A stretch of 64,000 nucleotides of DNA. It comes from Smallanthus sonchifolius. Taxonomy: Eukaryota > Streptophyta > Magnoliopsida > Asterales > Asteraceae. Position 1 is the first letter of the stretch; each line of letters starts with the position of its first letter. The notes under the pieces are model-generated. The model searched no databases. It was given only the letters and a program-made list of their open reading frames with translations, and was not told the origin of the DNA. The translations under genes and the position numbers were made by a program. This document shows positions 1 through 11,392 of this stretch, one piece after another. The stretch is from positions 23,169,501-23,233,500 of the forward strand of contig CM042034.1 in the NCBI GenBank assembly GCA_023525975.1. Direction: 5' to 3'.

Positions 1-543
1 TCGGTACCAAATGCTCATCCCTATTGTGTATTTGTGATTGTCTGGGTTCTCTGATATTCGTGTAAGGTTTTCTTTCAGATTGAATTATTTCCGTGGTATA
101 CACGTAATTCAATCGAATTAGAATCAGATTTCAAGAACGAATATGCGAAAGTCTGTTAGGAAGTTCGTGTGTTTGATACTGACCAAAACGCATGTATACA
201 TGGGTAAACAGATACACTTGAACATTATGATGGTTACTGGCTGAAAACCGTCAATTAATAACTGCTAAGTCATTATACTCGAGAGAGGCAAACTACTCCG
301 TAGGAACAATCAACTCGGGAGAGACAATCTACTCGAGCGGAGCAATCTTACTCCGAGAAGTAATCATACTCCGGAAGAATAAATTGGTCAGCATGACCAA
401 ACTGGTCCGGAGGAATAACTGGTCAGCATGACCAAACTGGTCCGAAGGACCATCCTTTAGTAGCTTAACCCTAGCTAGGAGCATTGCCCCTTGGCCCCCA
501 CTAGGGGTTAACGCCCCTAGGACCCTGCTAACCAGGGGCGCTG
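1..543. other. Unassigned repeat-like DNA
   Basis: No coding frame or recognisable domain is visible. At about 383-455 a 35-bp unit containing GGTCAGCATGACCAAACTGG occurs twice in tandem. The unit itself holds the dyad GGTCA/TGACC. The stretch runs into LTR-like sequence at 544, so it may be part of the same retroelement debris. Confidence 0.3.
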
Positions 544-668
544 TGTAACACCTAGAAAACTCCTAAGGAAACAAGGACTAAAGTTGCCAATAATTCAAAA
601 CTAAGGGACTAGCAAAAGAATAGTTCAAAGTACAAGGACTGAAAAATAAAATTTTGAAATTTGGATAG

Positions 669-866
669 TAGCGGACCGCTATCAAGAATCATAACGGTCC
701 GCAACGTGGTGAGGAAGGCAACAATGATAACATGACACGTGGTTGCTGACTAGCGGGTGGTTTCTGACACGTGTAAACCCTATGGCGGACTGTCACCCAT
801 ATCCTAACGGTCCGCCAAGCCACAGGTGTCCTTAGCGGTCCGCTAAGAATAGCTTAACGGCCCGTT
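669..866. repeat. Cluster of GCGGTCCGC-type dyads upstream of TATA box
   Basis: Near-palindromic words recur at about 670 (AGCGGACCGCT), 693 (AACGGTCCGCA), 806 (AACGGTCCGCC), 833 (TAGCGGTCCGCTA) and 856 (AACGGCCCGTT), all 90-290 bp upstream of the TATAAATA at 956. The spacing and the repeated half-site look like binding sites in a promoter. No factor can be named from sequence. Confidence 0.5.
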
Positions 867-955
867 ACGTGTGCACGAAGGAAATATTTTGCGGCGGGGC
901 GGTAGCAAACCACCACCACCCTAGGGAACGGTCCACTACGGGTCCAATGTTGGCC

Positions 956-963
956 TATAAATA
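956..963 (+). promoter_or_regulatory. TATA box of LTR-like promoter
   Basis: TATAAATA in a GC-richer context. It is followed by a pyrimidine- and AC-rich stretch typical of an LTR transcription start and R region. It has the same form as the TATA motifs in the Tat LTR and the hAT element of this window. Confidence 0.5.
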
Positions 964-3125
964 GAAACCAAGAGCCCAGTCATTTCATTTCTCATCAGTC
1001 CCACATCTCAACTACACACATTCAAGTGTTCGGTTTCTAGCATTTTGCCTTAAATTGTCGTAGATAGTTCTGAGGTAAAGTTCCAACCTACCATTAAGAT
1101 TCGGTTAATTACCATTAAGCTAGAAATTTATAATTAAGTGATGTGATTATAAATCTAGGGCTTTGTCCGAGGTATTTGCGATATTTTATATACTAATCGA
1201 AAGTGTTGCTGAGGTGAGTTCCTAAACTGTGATGTATAAAAATAACCATAACCATGTTATACTTCATTTTGGCATGGCTAATTTATGAAACCTTTTTGGG
1301 TATCTTGAAACGACTGAACGGTTGTATGTATATAACGCATTGTAAGTACTTATTATGTTTCACATGACTCCTGGAAAGGCATGTTTACAGGACCCGTGGA
1401 ACGGTCTTTGGTTGTATGCATATATATTGATTTGATTCATCATAGTTGTCTATGATAGGGGCACTCCATCTCCATGATTGTGTTCAAGATACTTTGGCGG
1501 GTCATTTTATGAAATGATTTGTTTATGGACTCACTAACTTTATGTTAACCCATTTTCTTTAAAATGTTTTTCGGGTTCATATCAGGATGATGTTTCAGGA
1601 CCATAATGGACATGACAGTGAGGGGATGTGCCCAGCTAGGGAGAGTCGCGTGGGAAATATATCGTCGTTTATACAAATAGCCGTAGGTTCAAGGACATCG
1701 CGCCTACCAAACGGCTAGTAAGCTTAGTATGCTTCACAAGGGAAGGTTCAAAAGGTAACACCTACATATCCTAATGAAAGACTTAACTGTCGAGGTGTCA
1801 TTGGGTATCTTGTGTGTTTTGATCGATCTCCATTCATGTGGGGGATTGTTGGAAATTTAGTGAAAATGTGGTTTTTCACTAACTTTGGATAGTTTAATGA
1901 AATTACTAGTTTAATTCACATATTTCCTTTAAACATTCAAAAGCATACATGTAATGAACCATTTTTTGGGTTCATATTATAATATGTATAGCATATTATA
2001 TAGAGGTGAAACTAAATAAAATGATAGATGGAGTTAACTTGGAAAGTTGAGGGACTATTTATGTAATTATGGCAAAGCTGCCATTTGACTCATAAAAAAG
2101 TCAAAATACACACAAGTTCATTGTGTGTGTGTGTCGTTGAAACTAAGAGGAATAGAAGGAAAAGAAGCTTTGATCAAGATCAAGAAATTGAAAGTTTGCA
2201 TGCTTAGATTTAAAGATGTTGGTGTATGCATCTTGTTCTAATAATCATGTAAGTGTCATCTTCTCCATCTTAACTTCCATTGTTGAGTTTCTTGGTGGGT
2301 TTTAGTAGAAAACGAAATTGAGATGGATTTGGGTTAAATTGATGCTAGTTAAGTGTTAATTTAGCTTGAATGAGGTTAAAGGAAGATAAATAACATCATC
2401 TAAACATCTAATTCAAGGATTCATGAATTTGTGTTCTTGAGGATGTTATGGAGTTTTTATCTCAAAATTGTTAAAATGATATATATGGGAGATTTGTAAG
2501 TGTCTAAAGATGAGAGAAGACACAATAATTGAAAGAAACTCACTTGTTTTGATGAATGATGAAAATGGTAAAAGTGAAGAGTTCATATGGGTATGATAGT
2601 AATGAGATTTAATTGTGCCCATAAGGTGTTTGATGAAATGCCTAAATGAATTGAAAAGTGGTAAATGGGTGTTTGAGGTTTGGTTAAGGGTGTAATAACC
2701 TAACTAATTTAGAATGTTGATATTTAGATCATAAAGGTGTGTTGGGTGTCAATTGGTGATCAATGGGTTACTAATTGTAAATGGGTTGTATATGTGATCA
2801 AATGGTAAGGAAGCGAGCTAGGAAGATCAAGCGGGGTCATCTTTAGCAAAAGGTAAGTGCTTTGCACTTACTTAGTAATGATAGGTGGTGGTAATTGCAT
2901 ATATTTGATTTACATGTTGGTTGTTCAAATATCTTGTATGTGTTTAATTGTATGTTGAGAATTAAAGAAATTGCATATGGTGAAAATATGCAAGGGTGGG
3001 TGCGTGGTGTTTGAGGTCTAAGAACCTTGGCTTGTTGTTTGGTGAATTAAGTAAAAAACTTATATGGTGTATTGGTGTAAAATTGACTTGTGTGGTAAAA
3101 GTCAAACTTGTATGCATAATGTAGT

Positions 3126-4156
3126 TTGAAATTGGTGTAGTTGACTATGTGGTAGATAGTCAAACTAAAACGTAGAATATGTTAAATTGGTGTAGTTAAC
3201 TATGTGGTATATAGTTAAACTAAAAATTAGAATGTGGTATATAGTTAAACTAAAAATTAGAATGTGGTAATTTGGTGTAATTGACTTATGTGATGTCTAG
3301 TCAAACTAGATGTGATAAATTGGTGTAATTGACTTATGTGGTGTAAAGTCAAACTAAATGTGGTAATTCGGAGTAATTGACTTATGTGGTATATAAGTCA
3401 AACCATTGTTGAATAATGACGAATTGGTGTAAATTGACTTAATGTGGTATAAGTCAAACCATTGTGAAATAATGGTGAAATTGGTGTAAATTGACTTAAT
3501 GTGGTATAAGTCAAACCATTGTGTAATAATGGTGAAATTGGTGTGAATTGACTAATGTGGTATAAGTCAAACCATTGTGGAATAATGGTGAAATTGGAGT
3601 GAATTGACTTATGTGGTATATAAGTCAAACCATTGTTGAATAATGATGAATTGGTGTAAATTAACTTAATGTGGTATAAGTCAAACCATTGTGGAATAAT
3701 GGTAAAGTTGGTGTAAATTGACTTAATGTGGTATAAGTCAAACCATTGTGTAATAATGGTGAAATTGGTGTGAATTGACTAATGTGGTATAAGTTAAACC
3801 ATTGTGGAATAATGGTGAAATTGGTGTGAATTGACTTATGTGGATATAAGTCAAACCATTGTTGAATAATGATGAATTGGTGTAAATTAACTTAATATGG
3901 TATAAGTCAAACCATTGTGGAATAATGGTGAAATTGGTGTGAATTGACTAATGTGGTATAAGTCAAACCATTATGAAATAATGGTGAAATTGGTGTGAGT
4001 TGACTTATGTGGTATATAAGTCAAACCATTGTTGAATAATGATGAATTGGTGTAAATTGACTTAATGTGGTATAAGTCAAACCATTGTGGAATAATGGTG
4101 AAATTGGTGTGAATTGACTTATGTGGTATATAAGTCAAACCATTGTGAAATATTGT
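3126..4156. repeat. ~57-bp tandem array of dyad-containing units
   Basis: About 16 imperfect copies of a unit near 57 bp. Each carries two inverted repeats: TTGACTTA with TAAGTCAA, and ACCATT with AATGGT. Copies on the left are more diverged and those on the right are near identical, which fits unequal crossing-over. Short open frames run through the array on either strand only because the unit length is close to a multiple of three. They are not genes. Confidence 0.85.
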
Positions 4157-4419
4157 TGAATTAGTATAATCATAGGACTTTTATGATGTCAATACTTGTC
4201 TAAATGTCGGCCTTGGAGTCAATTACTCAATGACATAAGTTAATGAGTGTGGTAAACTCGGGTGATAAGCTTGTGGTCAAAGACTCCAAATAATAACGAA
4301 TGATTCGGATTGGATCAGGGGTAAAAACGAGTTGTGGTTCTCGTATGAGGAGTTTAAAACATTTACAAAATGCTATTGGTGGTTTAAAACGACCGAGGGT
4401 CGAGCTGGGAGGGTCGAAA

Positions 4420-4600
4420 ATGCCAAAACAGCAAATTTGGGGTTGGGTGATGCAGGGCTGGTCCCTGGGACGCCCCCTGGGCTTCTGGGACGCCCCAAGT
4501 GGAACGCCTGGTGTCTCTGGGACGCCTGATGGCTTCTGTTTGCTTCTGGGACACCCCAAGTGGGACGCCCATCGGCTGAATTTTGAGTTTCCTTCCTAGG
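4420..4600. repeat. GC-rich TGGGACGCC repeats in LTR remnant
   Basis: The word TGGGACGCC and variants recur at least five times in about 150 bp in an otherwise AT-rich LTR remnant, just before the GGGAAAGCTCCG block. The overlapping short frames on both strands here are shadows of this composition. Confidence 0.5.
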
Positions 4601-5050
4601 ACACTTTGGGGGGTCTTGGGACATGTTATATCATTACTAATGGTTATTTGTGGTGTTTTTGGATGTAGGGAAAGCTCCGGAATGATCTCGGGTCTCGCCC
4701 AAGTTGGACATTGATTTCTCAAAGTTGTTTTAGATGTTTGTTTTGATTAAACTTCTCATGGTAGACTTTTACAAACATGTTAGGTTGTTTAACACTTGTG
4801 GATAAGTGTGACTAACTTGACTTCTTTTGCGTATTTTAGAAAGTCTAAACTTATGTTGTAAAACTTAAACGTGAGGATACGTTATATTTTGTCTGGGACC
4901 TAAACTCTGTGTTGTTTTAAAAACCTTAAAATGGTTTGAAAATTTTGGGTGTTACAATACACCTAATTTAAGGATTCGTATGTCCTTTAAGCCTTTTAAT
5001 TGCACATTTTTATCTGAGCTTATTTGACTGCCTTGAAAGCTAACTTTAGA

Positions 5051-5507
5051 GTTTTAAAACCCAGATCGGATCGGCCGGTCCGACCGGGATTTGATAAGTT
5101 TAATGGTCCGGTCACATAGGTTAAAACGGGTTGCAAAATAATCGGCCAGTTCGGCGTGATTTCCGGTTGAACCGGTGGACTGGTTCGGCGGTCGGACAAG
5201 TTTTTTGTAATATTTTTTTCGGTTTTTCACGTTCCAAAAGTGTCCACTTTGGATTATATTTTTTGAATTTTTAAGTTTGAATCCTGTTTGTTGATACTTG
5301 GGATGAAATGTTTGTGTTCCTAAAAAAAGGATTGTTATGTGTATTTTTTAAGCTAGGATGAAATTTTTAAAAAAATTTAAGTTTGAATTATGTTTGTTGG
5401 ATATTTGGATTGTTATGTGTATTTTTAAGATGTCACATGGTTCGTAATCCGGTCCGACCAGTGGACCGGTAAGACATCAGGTTCACTGTCCAGTCCATTT
5501 TTAAAAC
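5051..5507. mobile_element. Non-autonomous hAT-like element with CCGGTCCGACC-type subterminal words
   Basis: The edges carry GTTTTAAAAC and its inverse TTTTTAAAAC. Just inside both ends are repeated CCGGTCCGACC / GGACCGGT words, the layout of subterminal transposase-binding sites in hAT elements. The middle is AT-rich and non-coding. No clear 8-bp target duplication was found, so the outer boundaries are approximate. Confidence 0.4.
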
Positions 5508-5538
5508 ATTGGTTAACTTGACCCGTTAGTATGTTTTA

Positions 5539-6765
5539 TCTATATCTATACTATATTATAATACATAAACAAATGACATCTTAAATTTTCACTAATACAA
5601 ATATGACTGCTCAAGGTATAACACTTAAAGTTATATTTATTTAATAAACAACACATCTCATAAAATTAATAAATAATTATGGATTATCATTTTCAAACAC
5701 TTCAATTAATATCACATATTTGAACACTTAGAAAAATAAATAAGAATGACATATTAGTTGGTCAATTTGTCACATTTAAAAGCCCGCCATTAACCCTAAT
5801 GTTGTTAAGTTAGTGGATGAGTGAGGCTTAAATATTGACCACTTCAAATAAAAAAAAATTAAAACAGAATGAAGGATCAGAACAATTACCAATGTTCTAC
5901 TCACTGAATGTTATACTCAGCCTAGATTTAGTATTTACCGATTAAAACCAAAAATAAATAATAAAAAATAGACCTTTAAACATGTAATACAAAATAATGC
6001 ATAAATTGATTTCAAAGTGCATCTACGTTTGTGAAAAAATTTGGTGTCTTTAAATCGACCATTTGAGGTAAAAAAAAATAAAAAATAAACATCAATGCAT
6101 TGAATATATTTAAATATTTTAAGCCGTAAAAATGATATTGTGCTAACCTAAATTGTGAGAAACTACATTTTCTAGTGGTTATTCTTCCATTTCTGCTAAA
6201 CACGTATCAACTGCATCACTTAAATAACAACTGAACTCTACAATTTCAAATAATAGTTAATAATCAATTTAAGTTATTATGTTTATGACTGATATTTCTT
6301 ATTTGAGTATTTGTTATTATTTAATTCAGATTTGTAAGCCATAAATAGACTACACCGATGTTACGAATGACAAAACTAACAGAAGTACTATACAATATAT
6401 CACGAGATAATTGATAAACTAACAGAAAACGAGTTTAGATTATAATACATGTAAAGATATTAGATAGAACAGTTCACTAACCTGATTATGTATGTTCTAA
6501 TACACAGAAATGTAATTTAACATAATAATATTTTTAAGAAAGAAACTTTACTTCTTTTTTTCATAAACAATTTGTATAAAAATATGATTTATAAAGTTAA
6601 CCCTCACAAGATCTTTGCAGTTCGTCAACACTGCACTTACAATAACATGTGTAAACACTGTAATTGAGAACTTCGATGTTATTTTTTTTATTTGATTGTA
6701 TAAAGTTTTTAGAACGTTAATTTTGACGGTTTAATGTGCTACAACACGCACGGGTATAACACTGG
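5539..6765 (+). mobile_element. Non-autonomous Helitron-like element
   Basis: The left end is TCTATATCTATACTATATT, a typical plant Helitron 5' start beginning with TC. The right end is GCACGGGTATAACACTGG, which ends in CTGG and so fits the CTRR rule. The flanks are A on the left and T on the right, the expected A/T target with no duplication. A weak GTGC/GCAC stem lies before the end. The interior is AT-rich with no Rep/helicase frame, so the element would depend on another copy. Confidence 0.5.
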
Positions 6766-6951
6766 TTAAAGACCATGTGTGTTAAATCACCTAATGAAAA
6801 TTTTCACTTTACTCAAGATCACCCCCACCTTAGATGATTAAATTCAACTACAAACATCAATTCAAGGATCTTCGGACAGTTAAAACTTAGTTTAAGTTCA
6901 AATATTTCAATTTTAATCCAAATCTAACTACGAATTTCACCGGTTGGCTTA
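6766..6951. other. Short AT-rich spacer, nothing recognised
   Basis: AT-rich single-copy-looking DNA between the Helitron-like element and the AATTA target duplication of the outer chromovirus. No frame, repeat or motif stands out. Confidence 0.4.
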
Positions 6952-6956
6952 AATTA

Positions 6957-9037
6957 TGTCACACCCCTAAAATCCACTAACGGAGTTTTACCGTTAGGAG
7001 CGTGACATACCATGATCTCAGTCATTAGTTACGTTGAACTACTCTATATGAGTTTAATAAAAACACTAGTATTGCTCATAGTCACGATGCAACACTAGTA
7101 AATGAAAATACTGAGTTAATGTGAAATGCGGAAGCGTAAAGATTGAAGGAAAAGCATGCGCCAAAAACAATTACGCCCAAAACATGCAATTCGAAAATAA
7201 ATAAATAAGTAAGTCCTGCGTTTGATAAATAATGAAACTCCAATGCATGCATGCCCTATCTCGTGCTCGTACCTTAACGACCTGAGAAAACATGCTAAAA
7301 CGTGTCAACACTAGGTTGGTGAGTTAACAGGCTTCAAATGTAAGTAAAGTTTACTAGATAAAACGATTTACAATTATATCAATAGGTAGCTAACCTAATA
7401 ACATGTTACTATGGGTTTTGACACCGAAGCTGACTGTTTATGTTTGTTCTGCCTCCTACCATGTCTATCATGAACAATGGTAAACTGTTTAGGTCAATGT
7501 TACACCCGTTTGACTTCCTGTCGTGTTAGCATGACTAACGCGGGTGGGGCTTGTCAATGCCCAGTAGTACTACTCAAGATTACCTCGCTATCCCATATAT
7601 TAAACGGTTCGATAAGTAAGGACTTACATGATATGTTTGCGCTTAGTACAACAAGTGATATAAATGAAATGTAAGATCTAAATGTTTGTACCCATGTTTT
7701 CTCCCCCAAGTTTAAACCATAAGAAAAAAGGGGCCGTGAAAATCACCTGATGAAAGTGATAATGGGTGTTCCACACAAGTTTAGACAAAGAGGATCGAGG
7801 GTATCGTCCTACACGAGTTCTACACAAATACGCCACGTATAAGAACTAATCCCTATTATATTTTCATGTCCTAAGATAACCGACACGATTCATTCGATCT
7901 CATTAGTTAAAATAAACACTTAACTTAATTATTTTCAAAACTATCAAAATACTCTTTTAGAACGAAAATACAATTTTTCTTTCAAAACATACTCCAACAA
8001 TTACTATTGATCGTGTTTGATTTATAAGGATTTTATGGTAGTATTTAATAACCTTTATGAATTTTATTTATTTCCAAAACAGTGTAATTTGGAAACTAAA
8101 AATTTGGAAAAAGGGTTGAAAGGTTCATAAGAGCTAGAAAACATAAAAATAATTAAAACTGTGTGGGCAGGGACTCGAACCCGCGACCTCACAGTTGCAG
8201 GTCACGTAGTCATACCAACTGAGCTGCCTTCACGATTGCGAAATAGCCGGGGTTACATAATACGTATACAGAACCTGCTGCAAGAAGTCCAGCATTACAA
8301 GAACATAAACGATCGCTATTGTTATGGGTTCAAATTCGTTTTAATCGTTTAGTATTATCCAAAATTGATTTAGGGGTTTTGTTATACACTAAAAACCGAA
8401 TAGAGTGATGGATTTAGTTTAGTTTTGAAGATCGTTTAAGCGAGTTTTACAAACCTGTTAGGGTTTTGACGAGTTTTAGGTTTAAAACTTCAAAGTTGGA
8501 TCGATTAGAGTACAAATCAAGGTTAGGGATGTTAGGGCTTTCGATTAGCAGGTAAAAACGTTCAAGAACATACAAGTATCTAACCTGAATTCGCTCGAAA
8601 CCAAGGGGTACGGGATGAATCAGCAGCGACGGCTTCGAATGGGTAAAACTTAGGGTTCAAGGCTGATTATAAACGAATTGGATATGGGGACAAGTTCGTT
8701 TGGGTTAAAGGACGCGAGATACGAACGTAAAATTCGTCAATTTTGTTTCAAATTTCGAATTTGAAATAAATTTGGTGATAACTCTATCCTTTGACTTCCA
8801 GAAGTCAAACATTCGAATTTTTGGAATTTACAAAACACTCCCATGATGTTACTAACTGATTTTTAACGGGGAATACTAACGGAGTTAACGATTCTCTTTT
8901 ACTTAAGTGTTTGCGAACTGACGGATTGATTAAGTGCAATGCATGAACGAAAATTAATATGCCTGAGTTTGTATAAAAACGCCTGAGATAACGATGTTTG
9001 TGTTAACGGAGTTAACCTAAATTTGCCGGATGTCACA
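6957..9037 (-). repeat. 3' LTR of outer chromovirus
   Basis: In minus orientation it begins TGTGACATCC and ends GTGTGACA. It is collinear with 26773-28852 over its full length. It includes a tRNA-like segment at 8163-8233. Short open frames here on the plus strand recur in the other LTR and are not genes. Confidence 0.95.
8163..8233 (-). other. tRNA-like segment inside LTR (left copy)
   Basis: The minus strand reads with a D-arm/A-box-like GCAGCTCAGTTGGTA and, about 35 nt on, a T-arm/B-box-like GCGGGTTCGAGTCCC. A GACCT/AGGTC pairing lies between them but encloses nine bases, not a seven-base anticodon loop, and the acceptor stem is poor. This is tRNA-derived sequence or a pol III-type internal promoter relic rather than a functional tRNA gene. 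The same segment is present in the other LTR. Confidence 0.5.
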
Positions 9038-9050
9038 TCATCCCCTTATT
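9038..9050 (-). other. Polypurine tract of outer element
   Basis: The minus strand carries AATAAGGGGATGA directly before the TGTGACA that opens the 3' LTR. A second copy of the same boundary (TGTCACATCATCCCCTT on the plus strand) lies at about 9115-9131, so tract and LTR tip are duplicated. Confidence 0.7.
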
Positions 9051-9155
9051 GAAAGAATTTTCGTCCCGAAAATTAAACGAAGTCGGTAACGTCTGAAACA
9101 AAAAGTTTAGGTTTGTCACATCATCCCCTTGTTGAAATAAATTTCGTCTCGAAAT

Positions 9156-9250
9156 TTAGTTAGTACCTTCCGTGTTTGTTGTTGACTGTTTGAAAAGGTG
9201 AGGATACTTTTTCATCATCTGATCCTCTCGTTCGCACGTGAACTCCGGTC
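9156..9250 (-). pseudogene. Chromodomain C-terminus of outer pol (downstream fragment)
   Basis: This minus-strand piece continues the frame that stops at the inner element's edge near 21384. If the inner element and one CACGC copy are removed, the codons run from the VRWNSKR part of the chromodomain straight into a PEFT...KKYPHLF tail and a natural TAA at 9156-9158. That continuity confirms both the insertion point and the original end of pol. Confidence 0.85.
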
Positions 9251-9255
9251 CACGC

Positions 9256-11390
9256 TGTAACGAACCAAAATCCGGGTTTCGTTTTCAAATAAATAAATAT
9301 TTCTAATTAATATTATGGTGAAAATAATATTTTAGAAATAAGTTGAAACAAGCGGGTTTCAAGTTATTAACGGGTTATACTAGTTTTTAACTAGTTATGA
9401 AAAGATATGGGTGAATTGGAAGTGGAAGGACCTAAAGTGTAAATTGGTAAAAATCTGTCATATTTGACATTAGAAGTCAAAATTGGGTTTATTTTGGTTG
9501 TTTGGTCGTTCAAGAGAAAAGGGAGAAAAGGAGAATTCAAAATTGGAAGCTAAATCGTGCGTTTGAGGCTTGATTCGTGAAGGTTTTGGCTCACACAATA
9601 CCTTCCTAACATCAAGTGAGTGATTATCTTCCTTTTTAATTCACCTTTGATGTGTTCTTGTTGGGTTTTGTTAAAAACCCGAAATTATGGTTGCATGTGG
9701 TAAAATGGTGTTAGATTATTGATAATCTAGCTAAACTAAAGGTGTAGGAAGGTGATAAACATCCTAGAACCCTTTTATTTTGATTATGAGAAGTTAGGGT
9801 TCATATGGTGAAAATTGGGGGTGTTTGGATCATAATACTCAAATGGTGAATTAATGAAGATTAAGTGTTTTTAAGGTGTTAGACACTTGAACAAACACCA
9901 AATTAACTTAATAATAATTTTGAAAGAAGAATTAGTGTTAAGATTAAGTTAATGAAACTCAAGTAGGTGAGTTTGTGGTGAAAGAGGGTGTTTGGTTATG
10001 AGGATAACCCAAACGGGTCAATTTGGGTTGGAATTGGGAAATTGAGTTGTGAACTCAATTGTAATGAAATTTTGGTATATGTTAGATTACTAAACTAGGC
10101 GAATGTGTTTAGGTAATCAAATTGCAAAGCTTGAAAGCGGTGCGGGATCTTCTAACCCGAAAGGTAAGTGCCTATGCACTTACTTAGTATTGATGATAAA
10201 TGGTGAATTTTGTGAATTATGTGTTATGTGATTGTGTACATACTTGTGATATGATAAATTGTGAATGATTTAGTATGTACAATGAATGAATGTAGTTATA
10301 GTGTTAAGTTATAATGGAAATGGATCATGTGTTGATCATAAATGAAACGGGGATAAGTGAGTTTTATGCAAGGTTGTATGTATAATATGAAAAGTTGCAT
10401 AATTTGTTATGTGGTATGAATGAGCATGGAATTGTATACATAATTGAAGGAATGTAGTTATAGTATTTATACTATAATGGATATGTTGATATGGAGTTAT
10501 GGTCTATAAACCATAATGGATAGAATGGATATGGAGTTATGGTCTATGAACCATAATGGATAGAACGGATATGGAGTTATGGTCTAAGTACCATAATGGA
10601 TAGATTAGTTATGGAGTTATAATCTCGTATCCTTTGGGATATGAAGTTGTGGCCTACGTGCCATAATGGAAATGGAAAAGTGATAATGAAATGATGAAAG
10701 TAACTTGTAGGTGATATACAAGTGTATGAAATCCTTAATTGACCAAATGGGTGTTAACGGGTCAAATGGGTGTTAACGAGTCAAATGGGTGAAAGGTGTG
10801 AAAACAAGTTGTAATTACTTGTTTGTTATGTTTAACACATTACAATGGTAATATGTTGACGAAATGCTAATGTATGGAACTATAAATGACCAAATAGAGG
10901 CAAACGGGTCAAATGGGTGAAAAGGATGAAAACAAGTTGTAAATACTTGTTGGTTGTGTTTATCTCATTACTAATGGTTATAAGTTTATGTGGTTATGCA
11001 GGGAAAGCTCCGAAATAGGTCAACGTCCAAGCTTGGAGGGTTCTCGTATGCATTATTGGTATTTTGAGGATTTTCGTAAAATTCTTGTAAAGTGGTGTAA
11101 TTTGGCACAAAAGTTATGTTTTGATGTAATCATATGTTGTCATGATGTTTTTGGTCAAAAATCTAAGTGTTGGTAAAGTTTTGATGATAAGCACAATGAA
11201 AAGGTTGGAAAAATGGTTAAGTGTGAAAGCTGCTGAAAAGCTGGAAACATTCTGAGAGAAAGGGTCCCTCGCGGGCCGCGAGAGTCCATGAAGGATTCTC
11301 TCGCGGTACGCGAGAGGGTAAAAAAAAAAAATTTCCTGGGTTAAGACTTCCGCGCGTTAAAGTTTTGTTTTTAAAAAGTGGTGTGTTTCA
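9256..11390 (+). repeat. 5' LTR of inner chromovirus
   Basis: 2135 bp, nearly identical to 19227-21378. It contains three tandem ~40-bp units with the dyad TTATGGTCTA...CCATAA (about 10490-10620) and, near its end, two GC-rich palindromes (11270-11320). The 62-codon frame at 10988 recurs in the other LTR and is not a gene. Confidence 0.97.
10490..10680. repeat. ~40-bp dyad repeats in inner LTR
   Basis: GGAGTTATGGTCTATAAACC and close variants followed by ATAATGGATAGAA recur three to four times. Each unit holds an inverted TTATGG/CCATAA pair. The same block is found at about 20460-20640 in the right LTR. It sits at the same relative place as the 57-bp array in the LTR remnant at 3126-4156. Confidence 0.8.
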
Positions 11391-11392
11391 AC

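Larger units (their letters stand above)
544..1846 (+). other. LTR/leader-like retroelement debris with TATA box
   Basis: The segment opens with TGTAACACC, a common start for plant Ty3/gypsy LTRs, and has a clear TATAAATA at 956-963 about 400 bp in, as expected for a U3 region. Its right end (around 1836-1846) is a purine-rich GTGGGGGATTG, which resembles the polypurine tract next to a 3' LTR of Ty1/copia elements. No gag or pol frame remains. Whether 544-1846 is one element or a mosaic cannot be settled by eye. Confidence 0.35.
1847..4956 (+). mobile_element. LTR remnant related to chromovirus LTRs
   Basis: The right part shares collinear blocks with the inner chromovirus LTRs: a GGTAAGTGC...GCACTTACTTAGTA block near 2852 matches the one near 10163, and GGGAAAGCTCCG near 4669 matches the one near 11000. 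The right end is GGTGTTACA (4948-4956), an inverted copy of the TGTAACACC at 544. The left end could instead be the TGTTGGAAAT at 1847, which follows a polypurine-like tract. I found no target-site duplication for either choice, so this is a solo or truncated LTR with uncertain left boundary. Confidence 0.45.

Noticed and set aside
3398..3628. Open frame of 76 codons on the minus strand
   Set aside because: It is the 57-bp tandem array read as codons; the repeated peptide follows the DNA unit.
4227..4722. Several overlapping frames on both strands
   Set aside because: They come from GC-rich TGGGACGCC repeats in an LTR remnant; no domain, and they contradict each other.
544..4956. Single 4.4-kb solo LTR from TGTAACACC to GGTGTTACA
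   Set aside because: The tips are inverted repeats, but the flanking 5-mers (CGCTG and ATACA) differ and another LTR-like start lies at 1847.
8163..8233. Functional tRNA gene
   Set aside because: Anticodon loop size and acceptor pairing are wrong, and the second copy has changed T-stem bases.
8161..8352. 63-codon frame, also at 27977-28168
   Set aside because: It lies over the tRNA-like segment in both LTRs and the peptide is its antisense reading.
10988..11176. 62-64 codon frames in both inner LTRs
   Set aside because: Located in LTR sequence, no domain, not near a usable promoter position; treated as chance frames.
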